Translations under genes and position numbers: made by a program
The notes under the pieces: model-generated
Seen by the model: only the letters and a program-made list of their open reading frames with translations
Told to the model about the DNA's origin: nothing
Database searches by the model: none
NCBI GenBank assembly: GCA_027024155.1
Contig: JALVTE010000121.1
Coordinates: 102,313 to 166,312 of the forward strand
Origin: Campylobacteraceae bacterium
GTDB taxonomy: Bacteria > Campylobacterota > Campylobacteria > Campylobacterales > Sulfurovaceae
DNA: 64,000 bases
Direction of reading: 5' to 3'
Shown: positions 41,855 through 51,325 of the stretch, piece by piece
Position numbering within the stretch: the first letter of the stretch is position 1
Layout of the letters: the number at the start of each line of letters is the position of its first letter

Positions 41855-42451
41855 ATGCGTAAAATCTTACTATCAATCTCTTTCTTTGCATTAATATTAA
41901 ATAGTGGCTGTAGTAGTACTACTTCTAATAACACATTAAAAAAGAGTGTTCCAAATATCAGTAATGTGTCGTCTATAGACTCTTATAGAGGTAAAATGCT
42001 ATCTTATGTTAATCAAATTAGAACAAGAGGAGCAGTATGTGCCGCACCTACTACACCTTTAGAGTGGAATAGAGTTTTAGAAAATGCAGCAAAATCTCAT
42101 TCAATAGATATGGCTGAGAGTGGAGTGGTATCTCATGCAGGTTCTGGAAGCATATATGATCCAGCAAAAAGTGCTATAGGTATTGGTAGTACATTTATAG
42201 ATAGAATAAAATACTTTGGATATCCTGTAAAACCAGGATTACTTGTAGGTGAAAATTTGAGCAGAACAAGTATTAAACTTACTAAAAGTGATAAACTAAT
42301 GCCTAACTTTAAAATGGCAATACAAAATTTAATTAACGATAGACCACATTGCGAAATAATTATGAACCCTAGATTTAAAGATGTAGGTATGTATATAGTT
42401 AGAAAGGGTAATTACTACTATTTTACAATGGAGCTAGGAGAGAGACTGTAA
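41855..42451 (+). CDS. CAP-domain (SCP-like) lipoprotein
   Basis: Lipobox LNSGC; LSYVNQIRTRG, LEWNRVLENAAKSHSIDMAESGVVSHAG. Confidence 0.8.
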   Translation: MRKILLSISFFALILNSGCSSTTSNNTLKKSVPNISNVSSIDSYRGKMLSYVNQIRTRGAVCAAPTTPLEWNRVLENAAKSHSIDMAESGVVSHAGSGSIYDPAKSAIGIGSTFIDRIKYFGYPVKPGLLVGENLSRTSIKLTKSDKLMPNFKMAIQNLINDRPHCEIIMNPRFKDVGMYIVRKGNYYYFTMELGERL

Positions 42452-42656
42452 TCTCTTCTATCAAAAAGCATATATCCTACTAATCTAACAATATTTTTAA
42501 CTTCTGTACATAATTTAAATAGTTAATCTTTCCTTTTCTAAAAAATCATTAAGTCAAAGATAAATTTTTCATTAGAAATGAGCAAATGCTTTGTTGATTC
42601 TAATGTAATATTTGGTTTAAAATTTTAATTCTATTACACTAAGCCTAAAGCATAAA

Positions 42657-42714
42657 AAGCCAAAAGCCTACCACTATGTCATTCCCGTGAAAACGGAAAT
42701 CCACAGTTTAAAAT
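42657..42714. repeat. Third, degenerate copy of the dRS3-like repeat
   Basis: CCACTATGTCATTCCCGTGAAAACGGAAATCCACAGTTTAAA; flanks align with the 32263-32384 copy. Confidence 0.7.
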
Positions 42715-42808
42715 CTTGTACTCTGACTCTTAAAAGAGTGATAAAGTGTATAGCTTTGAGCTTAAAGCCAAGAAATGGATATGTAATACTTAACTTAATG
42801 GTAATGGA

Positions 42809-42937
42809 GGCACCCTAAAGATAATAGTGCTCTAATTCTTTTTTAGGAGAATCAGGCGAAAGGTGAGATTTTCCTAAGTGGGACTAAAGTATATGCTTGT
42901 TTTTTATAATTTTTTTCACTATCTCTCGTAGGGTGCT
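42809..42937. repeat. MITE-like / IS-remnant candidate
   Basis: Imperfect terminal inverted repeat GGCACCCTA...ATAGTG / CACTAT...TAGGGTGCT flanking an 11-bp-stem hairpin (42843-42877), no ORF. Confidence 0.35.
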
Positions 42938-43189
42938 GAAGTGGATATAGAATCCTTAATAATAGTCTTGTAAGTATCCTATATTGTTTTGGGGTACTTT
43001 TAATTTAAATTAGAGTTTAATTCACTTATATAGAAGTATATTTGACTTTATAGATACTTGAAGTATGCAATAAGAGAATATATAATTTTAGTTAAAAGTT
43101 AAGAATACTGTAGTATCTTTTGAAGTATTTAAATAGTAAAAGTTTAAGTAAATAAAATTAATTCCCCCGTTAGGAGGAATAAGTTACTT

Positions 43190-44029
43190 CTAGTGAAGAA
43201 CTGTTCTACAATTAACTGGTTGCCAAGTGTAGTATGCATTAGATACTTTAACTCTCTTAGTTACAGTAGTGTATCTAGGAGGAGTTTTTAAAGTAACTGT
43301 TCTTGCAGGTTCTACAACTTTTTTAACTCTTACAGTTTTATATTGTGCTGGTACTGGAATTTTTACAGTTTCAGCAGGTTTTGCAAGTACTCTTTTTGTA
43401 ATAGTTTTGTACTGTGCAGGAATAGGAATTCTCTTAGTTGTTGGAGGAGTAACCATTACTCTTTTAGTAACAGTTTTATATTTAGCTGGAACTTTTACAA
43501 GACAGTTTACACCTGTTACGTGACCACCACCAACGATAGGAGTAGTTACTCCACTTCCTCTTTTCCACTCAGTAGTAGCTGGAGATACTAAAATTCTCTC
43601 TGTTACAGTTTTATATTTAGCTGGAACAGTAACTAATTTGTAGCTAGCTGGCTTAACTAATACTCTCTCTGTTACAGTTTTATATACTGGTGGCTTACAT
43701 ACTAACTTATAGCCAGGCTCTCTAACTAATTTTTTCTCAGTTGCATAACCATATTTAGCTGGGATAACTTTTAATTTAGCACCACCCTCATCTACAGTTA
43801 CTTTTTCAGTTTTAGTAGCATATTTAGCAGGAATTAAAACTTTAGCATAACAGTGTCCTGGTTGTGCGTTAGGTGGATATAAACCTAAATCTGAAGGGTT
43901 AGCAGCTTTAACTACTTTTGTGTGTCCTGCACCCATTGCTGAACCAGCAGCAGCTTGTTGTGTACATCCTGTAAATCCTAATGCTAATGCGGCAGCAGTA
44001 GCAATAATGATTCCTTTTTTTAAACTCAT
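43190..44029 (-). CDS. Lipoprotein with about eight imperfect PAxYKTVTxRVxVxPA repeats
   Basis: Lipobox LGFTGC from ATG at 44029; repeats visible in translation. Confidence 0.8.
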   Translation of the reverse strand: MSLKKGIIIATAAALALGFTGCTQQAAAGSAMGAGHTKVVKAANPSDLGLYPPNAQPGHCYAKVLIPAKYATKTEKVTVDEGGAKLKVIPAKYGYATEKKLVREPGYKLVCKPPVYKTVTERVLVKPASYKLVTVPAKYKTVTERILVSPATTEWKRGSGVTTPIVGGGHVTGVNCLVKVPAKYKTVTKRVMVTPPTTKRIPIPAQYKTITKRVLAKPAETVKIPVPAQYKTVRVKKVVEPARTVTLKTPPRYTTVTKRVKVSNAYYTWQPVNCRTVLH

Positions 44030-44384
44030 GTCTTCTCCTTGTTTGTTTAATCTAGTTGCGTATGCAAAAAGATTGTGTTTTATCATATTTAGCATAATGC
44101 CTGATAATCCACAACTAAATATTTCAAATAACTATTTAATTGTGGATTATTTGACATTTTGCACCTTATAACTATATTACTATTACAAATTATAAGATAT
44201 TTTTAATTTTCTCAATTAATATCTTACAAATTGCCATATAAACCATTTTACTACTTTAAAAGCAGATTAATACAATAAAATAGTAGTATAATATTATAAG
44301 TTTGTCAAGTTATTAAAAATTCTATTTAGAGGAGGATATTACTTGATTAAAGTTGAAAAAAATAGTGGAATAAATATGTGGTTA

Positions 44385-44460
44385 TGGTGGCCACGACAGG
44401 ATTCGAACCTGTGACCACTACCATGTCAAGGTAGTGCTCTACCAACTGAGCTACGCGACC
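44385..44460 (-). tRNA. tRNA-Val (anticodon GAC)
   Basis: Cloverleaf with GGTCGCGTAGCTCAGTTGGTAGAGCAC, loop TTGACAT, GGTTCGAATCC, encoded CCA. Confidence 0.95.
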
Positions 44461-44603
44461 ATCGTTTATATTAAATTATAATATAAAAAACTTAAATAAT
44501 TATCTAATTAATCATATTAATATAATTCTAATATGATTAATTGTTTTAGATATAATATTTTAATGCTCAATAAAATAAATTTATATAAATAATTATGACA
44601 CTT

Positions 44604-45374
44604 TTATAACATATATGGAGGTATATCCATAGTGACTTCAGCTTCAAAGGTTTTGCTTACTTTCCCTCCAAATCTATACTGCCCATCTTCATATTCCATA
44701 TATAACTCTTCACCACTTTTTGGATAAACAGCAGTTATATCTTTAACTTTTTCTTCACTATATGCACGTACAAAAGATGCCATTATACCAGTTCCACAAG
44801 CTAAAGTTTCATCTTCAACTCCACGCTCATATGTTCTAACTTTCATACTGCCATCATCCAAAAAGTATACGTTTACATTGGCATTATACTTATTTCTAAG
44901 CTCTCGTGCCTCCTCTATTGAAAAATTTTCAATATTTTTTACTTCTGTTACCAAATGTGGCACTCCAGTATCAATTAGCCACCAATTTTTACCAAACTCT
45001 TCTATATTTTTCTCTAAAAATTTAGGCTCTAACATATCAGTAACTACATAATTTCCATTTACTGTTGCTCTAATTACACCCGCACCAGTTAAAAATTCTG
45101 CTTCTGAATTGACGCTAATGCCATGCTCTATTGCATAGTGCGATACTGCTCTTGTTGCATTGCCACACATAGAGGCTACGCTTCCATCGCTATTGTAAAA
45201 CTCCCACTCAAAATCGTACTCTGGGTGAGGCACTAGTACTACAAGCCCATCTGCACCTACGCCTGCTTGTCTATGGCATAGAAGTTTTGCTAAATCGTTT
45301 CTACTCTTTTTTACGCTATCGTGATAAATTACAAAGTCATTTCCACTTGCGTTATATTTAACTACTTGAAGCAT
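44604..45374 (-). CDS. dapF: Diaminopimelate epimerase
   Basis: SGNDFVIY, MCGNATRAVSHY, RGVEDETLACGTG. Confidence 0.96.
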   Translation of the reverse strand: MLQVVKYNASGNDFVIYHDSVKKSRNDLAKLLCHRQAGVGADGLVVLVPHPEYDFEWEFYNSDGSVASMCGNATRAVSHYAIEHGISVNSEAEFLTGAGVIRATVNGNYVVTDMLEPKFLEKNIEEFGKNWWLIDTGVPHLVTEVKNIENFSIEEARELRNKYNANVNVYFLDDGSMKVRTYERGVEDETLACGTGIMASFVRAYSEEKVKDITAVYPKSGEELYMEYEDGQYRFGGKVSKTFEAEVTMDIPPYML

Positions 45375-45957
45375 CTTTTAAAATCTCCTCTTTTACTCTT
45401 TCGCACTCATTTTGAAGGTGTGCTAAATCTTTGCTATTGTCTATTATATAGGTAGCTTTTGCCTTTTTGCTATCGATTGGAAGCTGTGCATCGATTCTCT
45501 GCATAGCCTCTTGCTCGCTTAAGCCCTCTCTTTTGATTAATCTCTTTAGCTGAATCTCTTTGGGGGTGTAGGCTACTAAAACTTTATCTATATTGTATGC
45601 ACCCTCTCTTTCGAAAAATAGTGGAATATCTATAAAGTATGGTTTGCCTAGCTCCTCTTGCTTACTAGCTTGCTCTAAAATCTCTGCTCTAATTTTAGGG
45701 TGCACAATGGCTTCTAACTCTAGTCGCTTATCTTTGTTGGCAAATACCAAAGAGCCAAGTTTTTTTCTATTAACTATACCAGAGTCTACATATTCAGCCC
45801 CAAAAGCCGAAGCGATTTCGCTAGAGGAGTTGTTTAATACTTCGTGTGCAATTTTATCGGCATCTATAACCCTAAAGCCAAAAAGTTGCATCAGAGCCGT
45901 TACGGTACTCTTTCCGCTAGCAATTCCACCTGTTAATACAATAGCATTTTTAAGCAT
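45358..45957 (-). CDS. coaE: Dephospho-CoA kinase
   Basis: LTGGIASGKSTV, DADKIAHEVL, IDIPLFFE. Confidence 0.96.
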   Translation of the reverse strand: MLKNAIVLTGGIASGKSTVTALMQLFGFRVIDADKIAHEVLNNSSSEIASAFGAEYVDSGIVNRKKLGSLVFANKDKRLELEAIVHPKIRAEILEQASKQEELGKPYFIDIPLFFEREGAYNIDKVLVAYTPKEIQLKRLIKREGLSEQEAMQRIDAQLPIDSKKAKATYIIDNSKDLAHLQNECERVKEEILKDASSS

Positions 45958-45959
45958 AA

Positions 45960-46553
45960 TTATCTTTTAATAATTCCTAAATACTCTTTATAGACAAATG
46001 CCGGTACAGTAAATGAAGCAATAGCAACATCGCTACTGTAGTATGCAAAACCATCTGTTAAATCTGCTCTTTGCAAGTTAATATCTGCTGTTGGGTGGTA
46101 GAATCTGCTTGCTAACATTAAGTATTCGCTTGTAACTACATCTCCATCAATAGCTTTGTCGTATCTATATGGCATAACTATCGGATAAATTGCACCAGCT
46201 AGTTTTAATTCGCTCTTGGCATCATCTACTTTTGTGATAATATTGCTCATCTCTATAGCTGTAACACCTTTTTCATCTAAAAGTTTAGTAAGCTCAATCC
46301 AAAACTCTCTATTATTTGTATAATCGCTTGTAGATACTATAGCTACATCAAACTTTTTTGCACCTAAATCTTTTAGTTTCTCAACTGTATCTATTCCATC
46401 AACATTAATTACTTCTGTAATTGTATTATACTTTTCTAGCTCTCTGCCAACTCTTTTACCACCATTAATTACCAAAACTCTCTTTGGGTCTGCATGCGTA
46501 TTGATTGCTACATGTGTAAGCATTTCGCTCTTAATAAAATCTAAATTTTCCAT
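45960..46553 (-). CDS. Spermidine synthase-like protein
   Basis: MLTHVAINTHADPKRVLVINGGKRVGRELEKY; divergent from canonical SpeE. Confidence 0.7.
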   Translation of the reverse strand: MENLDFIKSEMLTHVAINTHADPKRVLVINGGKRVGRELEKYNTITEVINVDGIDTVEKLKDLGAKKFDVAIVSTSDYTNNREFWIELTKLLDEKGVTAIEMSNIITKVDDAKSELKLAGAIYPIVMPYRYDKAIDGDVVTSEYLMLASRFYHPTADINLQRADLTDGFAYYSSDVAIASFTVPAFVYKEYLGIIKR

Positions 46554-46637
46554 AACTCTACCTTTGTATCTTTTTAAATTATCTACTAATATATATAAAA
46601 TTTATAAAACAATTATAAAATAGTATTAATATTTATC

Positions 46638-47414
46638 TTAAATAAGCTTAACTTCCTCTTTTAGTAACACTCCAAACTCTTCAAATACCAATTTTTTTGC
46701 TAAATTTGTAAGTTCTATAGCCTCTTCGTAAGTTCCACCGCCTAAATTTACTAAAAAGTTTGCGTGCATTTGGCTAAATGCCATATTCCCAATTTGCTTA
46801 CCCTTTAGCCCAACAGCTTCTATAAGTCTACCGGCATAATCACCCTCTGGATTTTTAAAAAAACTTCCAGCACTTGGCTCGCTTGGTTGGTTAGCTCTAA
46901 GAGCTAAAAGCTCCTCTTTAAGCTTTTCATTGTATCCATACTCAAGATTAAACCTAACCTCAGTAGCAACACCACCGAGCTTTGCAAAGCGATAACCATG
47001 TTCAATATTCTCTTTTTTAACCCACTTGCCATCTATTTTAATTTCATCTATAATATTAAAGACTTCGTAAGCTTTAACACCTGCATTCATTGCAAGCATT
47101 CCACCAATAGTTCCTGGCAATTTTGCGACAAATTCAAAATTTGCTAAATTATGCTTTTTTGCAAAGCTAAGCAGTCTGCCAGTTTTTGTTGCACATCCAA
47201 CTACTACAGAGCTCTCTTCTATTCGCATAAAATCAAAATCTTTACCCAAAATAGCTAAAGGTGGTGGATTGTTTGATACCAATAAATTGTTTGCCCCACC
47301 TATTAAAAAGTGTCCATCCGGTAGTCTGTCGCCAGACTCTAACACTTTTACTTCTATTTGTGGCCCAATTTTTATACTACTATATTTGGAAAAGTCGATT
47401 ATCTTACTTTGCAT
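46638..47414 (-). CDS. murB: UDP-N-acetylmuramate dehydrogenase
   Basis: LIGGANNLLVS, KLPGTIGGMLAMNAGVKAYE, PSAGSFFKNP. Confidence 0.94.
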   Translation of the reverse strand: MQSKIIDFSKYSSIKIGPQIEVKVLESGDRLPDGHFLIGGANNLLVSNNPPPLAILGKDFDFMRIEESSVVVGCATKTGRLLSFAKKHNLANFEFVAKLPGTIGGMLAMNAGVKAYEVFNIIDEIKIDGKWVKKENIEHGYRFAKLGGVATEVRFNLEYGYNEKLKEELLALRANQPSEPSAGSFFKNPEGDYAGRLIEAVGLKGKQIGNMAFSQMHANFLVNLGGGTYEEAIELTNLAKKLVFEEFGVLLKEEVKLI

Positions 47415-47943
47415 ATCTCACCTTTGTGCAACCTTTTAAATATAGCCAAAATATGCTCATTCCAGTAATAATTAGCAGTAAATTTCCACCAATATCGTGT
47501 GCCAAAAAGAAGTAATCGGCTCCATATTTGTTTACTATTTGCGTTACTACATATAGCCTAATTAAATTTACAACAGTAAAAATAAAGTACCCAACAACTC
47601 CATAAATTACTTTACGTTTTAGAGTGCAACTATATGCCAAAACTCCGGCTAAATATATATAGTATGGTACAAACCCATTACACTCTGGAGTTATAACGAC
47701 ATGATATTTTGAGTTTATTACAATATCAAAATTTTGAATCTGATTATCAAGAGTTGAGTCTAATACACTCATTATTATATCTCTTTGCAGAGTATCTAAA
47801 TAATGCCCAATAGGCGACATACTCCAGTAAGTTCCCCAATAAAAAACTCCAAAAAGTAGCAAAAACCAAAACGGGTAAGCTATTAAGAACTTGTTAGAGT
47901 CATCTAATGAGTGCCACTTATCTATTATTGACACCCAACACAC
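47404..47943 (-). CDS. Exosortase/archaeosortase-family-like membrane protein
   Basis: Multi-TM with ordered Cys (PECNGF), Arg (NLIRL), His (LAHDIGGN) candidate triad; overlaps nrdA and murB ends; possible GTG start at 47934. Confidence 0.65.
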   Translation of the reverse strand: MCWVSIIDKWHSLDDSNKFLIAYPFWFLLLFGVFYWGTYWSMSPIGHYLDTLQRDIIMSVLDSTLDNQIQNFDIVINSKYHVVITPECNGFVPYYIYLAGVLAYSCTLKRKVIYGVVGYFIFTVVNLIRLYVVTQIVNKYGADYFFLAHDIGGNLLLIITGMSIFWLYLKGCTKVRYAK

Positions 47944-50300
47944 TCCATACTTCTATCTTCTACATAACCTTTATCTTCTAACGCTTCTGGTGATTGTGCA
48001 CGTAGGTAGTATGTAGATTTAAGTCCATATTTCCAAGCAGTCATGTATATATCGTTCAGGTATTTACCACTTGCTTTATCTAAACGGATAAATATATTAG
48101 TGCTTTGCCCTTGGTCTATCCACTTTTGGCGAATTGCAGCAGCTTTTACCAATACTCTTTGGTCTAACTCGTAACTGCTTACATAGTAACTCCAAGTATC
48201 AGGGCTTAAGTTCGGTGCTGTTACTGGTATCTCGCCACTTAAGTTTACCTCGAACCACTTTCTTTTATAAATTGGCTCTATTGCTTGTGTTGTTCCTGTT
48301 AAAATAGAGATAGAGCTTGTAGGTGCTACAGCCATAAGGTAGCCATTTCTCATACCATCTTTTTTAACCTTCTCTTTTAGGGCTAACCAATCGTGAGTAT
48401 AGCCAAATAGACCACCCCTATCTACAAGTTTGCAAGCATTTTCGTTTGCCTTGTCGATTGGGAAGATTCCTTTGCTCCAGTCAGAGCCTTCAAACTCTGA
48501 ATATGGCTCTTTCTCTAGTGCTAAATCACTAGATGTTTTAATGGCATAGTAGCTAACCGATTCCATAATTTCATCTATCTTCTCAAAGTGTTCGTTGCTT
48601 CCCCACTCTATAGCGGCTTCGGCTAACATTTGTGCTTCGCCCATAACACCAAGCCCAATAGCACGAGTTTTTAAGTTTGTCTTTTTAACCTTCTCTAGCG
48701 GGTAGAAGTTTAAGTCAATTACATTATCTAACATTCTAATTGCAACAGGTACAACACGAGCTATATCTTCTGGAGTGTTAATTTTAGATAGGTTTACACT
48801 CGCAAGGTTACAAACAGCTGTATCGCCATCAATTTTCTCTTTGTCTACTATATATATGTCTTTTCCGCCAATCGAATCTAAGGCTGTAATCTTTTTAGCT
48901 AGTTTTGTAATACCATTATCGACTGTTACCTCCTCTTCCTCTTCAAAAATTGCAACAGAGCCGTCGTTAAATTTTACACGAATTTTGTAGTGATTTGGGC
49001 TAGTATTTTGGAAAATTTCAGTACATAGGTTAGAGCTTCTGATAACACCTGTATGTTTATTAGGGTTTGCTCTATTTGCTGTATCTTTAAATGTTAAGAA
49101 TGGGTTACCCGTCTCGAAGTAGTTTCTAAGAACATCTTTCCATAAACCTTTTGCAGAGATTACCTCTTTTGTTATATCTTCTCTAGCTTCTAACTCTTCA
49201 TATTTTGCTTTGAATTCATCGCCATATAGGTCACAAAGTTCGCCAGCTTCGAATGGGTCAAACAGCGTCCAAGTTTCATCATTCTCTACACGCTCCATAA
49301 ATAGGTCGTTTAGCCAAAGTGCAGGGAACAAATCGTGTGCACGGCGACGCTCCTCTCCAGAGTTTTTCTTTAAATCCAGGAAGTCTCTAACATCTATATG
49401 CCAAGGCTCAATATATACTGCAATAGCCCCTTTTCTTGTGCCCAACTGATCAACTGCAATAGCAACATCATTTGCGATTTTTAAAAAAGGTACAATTCCA
49501 CCAGCTGCATGTTTGTGTCCGTCTATGTAGCTACCCATACCACGTACTTTGCCCCAATCCCAGCCAATACCGCCACCAAATTTAGATAAAAGTGCCATCT
49601 CTTTGTATCCATCGAAAATACCTTCGATATTATCTGGAGTTGAGCCGATATAACAAGAGCTTAACTGATGTCTTGTAGTTCTTGCATTACTTAATGTTGG
49701 AGTTGCTGCCATTACTTCGAATTTACTTAAAATATCGTAAAATCTTTTTGCCCAAGTTTGGCAGTCAAACTCATTTTGAGCTAAAAACATAGCAACTGCC
49801 ATAAACATTTGCTGAGGCAACTCTATAGGTGTGCCATTTTTATCTTTTATTAAATATCTGTCGTAAAGTGTCTTTAATCCAAGGTAAGTAAATTGTAAAT
49901 CTCTCTCTGGTTTAATATAGTCATTTAAATCATTTAAATCATACTTTTCCTTAAGACCAGGAATTAATCTGCCCTCTTTCTCTCCACGCTCAAAATATTC
50001 ACGAAGGTGCAGATAACCTGTAAAACCAGAAGCTTTGTGATAAATATCGTAAAGAAATAGTCTTGCAGCAACAAAAGTCCAATTTGGTCTATCTATATCT
50101 ATTTTATCAACTGCTGTTTTAATCATAGTTTGTTGAATCTCTTCAGTGCTTATCATATCACGGAATTGTAATTTGGCATCTACCTCCAATTCACTCTGAT
50201 TAACTCCGCTTAAACCCTCTACTGCCGAAGAGGTATATTTTTGAATTTTTGTTACGTCTAACGCTTCAATACGTCCATTTCTCTTTACTACTCTTATCAT
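47925..50300 (-). CDS. nrdA: Ribonucleoside-diphosphate reductase alpha subunit
   Basis: ATP-cone N terminus, SSCYIGS, NLCTEI, MAVAPTSSIS, C-terminal CVGCQ. Confidence 0.94.
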   Translation of the reverse strand: MIRVVKRNGRIEALDVTKIQKYTSSAVEGLSGVNQSELEVDAKLQFRDMISTEEIQQTMIKTAVDKIDIDRPNWTFVAARLFLYDIYHKASGFTGYLHLREYFERGEKEGRLIPGLKEKYDLNDLNDYIKPERDLQFTYLGLKTLYDRYLIKDKNGTPIELPQQMFMAVAMFLAQNEFDCQTWAKRFYDILSKFEVMAATPTLSNARTTRHQLSSCYIGSTPDNIEGIFDGYKEMALLSKFGGGIGWDWGKVRGMGSYIDGHKHAAGGIVPFLKIANDVAIAVDQLGTRKGAIAVYIEPWHIDVRDFLDLKKNSGEERRRAHDLFPALWLNDLFMERVENDETWTLFDPFEAGELCDLYGDEFKAKYEELEAREDITKEVISAKGLWKDVLRNYFETGNPFLTFKDTANRANPNKHTGVIRSSNLCTEIFQNTSPNHYKIRVKFNDGSVAIFEEEEEVTVDNGITKLAKKITALDSIGGKDIYIVDKEKIDGDTAVCNLASVNLSKINTPEDIARVVPVAIRMLDNVIDLNFYPLEKVKKTNLKTRAIGLGVMGEAQMLAEAAIEWGSNEHFEKIDEIMESVSYYAIKTSSDLALEKEPYSEFEGSDWSKGIFPIDKANENACKLVDRGGLFGYTHDWLALKEKVKKDGMRNGYLMAVAPTSSISILTGTTQAIEPIYKRKWFEVNLSGEIPVTAPNLSPDTWSYYVSSYELDQRVLVKAAAIRQKWIDQGQSTNIFIRLDKASGKYLNDIYMTAWKYGLKSTYYLRAQSPEALEDKGYVEDRSMECVGCQ

Positions 50301-50768
50301 ATTTGTTATCTCCAGAGACCTACAATATTTTTATTTTAACTATTTTAGTAGGTAATTTGTTTTTATTTGTAATTATACATTGTTAGTATGTATTTTTTGA
50401 TTAATATTATAATTTGTTAATTTTTGTTAAATAGTTTTAAGCTATTAAAAAAGTAATTAATTTTGCTTTAAATAAATTATAATTTGTGTAATTTTCGGGC
50501 TAAATTAATAAATACCCACTAAAAATGGGACTATTGTGGAATGTATATGTAACATTAAGTAACACTAAAATATTTATTTCATTTATTATTTTAATTCATT
50601 TTTATTGTATGAATCATAGTATGCCCATTTTATGGTATATTTGTAACAATAAGCCTAAAATAGCCTATTTGACGCCCTTGATTATAAAATTTATTATGAT
50701 ATTATTTCATAATAACAAACAAATATACTAAATAGTATGCATAGTGTATAACTAAAAGAGGAGCATTA

Positions 50769-51047
50769 ATGAAAAAATCAGTATTGATAAATGAGGTAGC
50801 AGAGAAAACAGGATTGTCTAGAAAAGAGACAGAATTAGTAATAAATACAATGTTAGATACTATTGTAGATTCACTAAAACATAAAGAACCTGTATCGTTT
50901 TTAGGTTTTGGTTCTTTCGAGCCTGTAAAGAAGAATGCTAGAGAGATTTACATTCCAGGAACAACTACAAAAGTTCAAGTGGCAGAGAAGTATGGTGTTC
51001 GTTTTAAGCCTGGAAAGACTCTTAAAAAACAGATTCAAGAGGGATAA
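50769..51047 (+). CDS. HU/IHF-family DNA-binding protein
   Basis: GFGSFEPVKKNAREIYIPGTTTKVQVAEKYGVRFKPGKTLK. Confidence 0.9.
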   Translation: MKKSVLINEVAEKTGLSRKETELVINTMLDTIVDSLKHKEPVSFLGFGSFEPVKKNAREIYIPGTTTKVQVAEKYGVRFKPGKTLKKQIQEG

Positions 51048-51325
51048 ACTCTGTAGCTCCACACTCTTTTTGTGGACTATATTAATTTACATAAACTTTA
51101 TAATAGTTATAAATAATTATTATAATATATTTGAGATAAGTTATTAATCTCCTACTTTTATATATTCTCAATTTTTTTATATCTTATATCTCCCATAGAT
51201 TGGAGTCTATTATTCTGTACCACTCTCTAATAGCAAATCTAACGCTTAATTATCTATATATAAGGTATATATTTAGCTAGTTTTAGGTAAAATTTTGCAA
51301 AATTTTTTAAATTTAAGGATTTAAT

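Noticed and set aside
43269-43591. Plus-strand ORFs opposite the repeat lipoprotein
   Set aside because: Antisense of the repeated coding region; the minus-strand ORF has a lipobox and coherent repeats
50525-50731. 68-aa ORF between nrdA and the HU/IHF gene
   Set aside because: No RBS-like context, AT-rich composition and no recognisable domain; likely chance ORF
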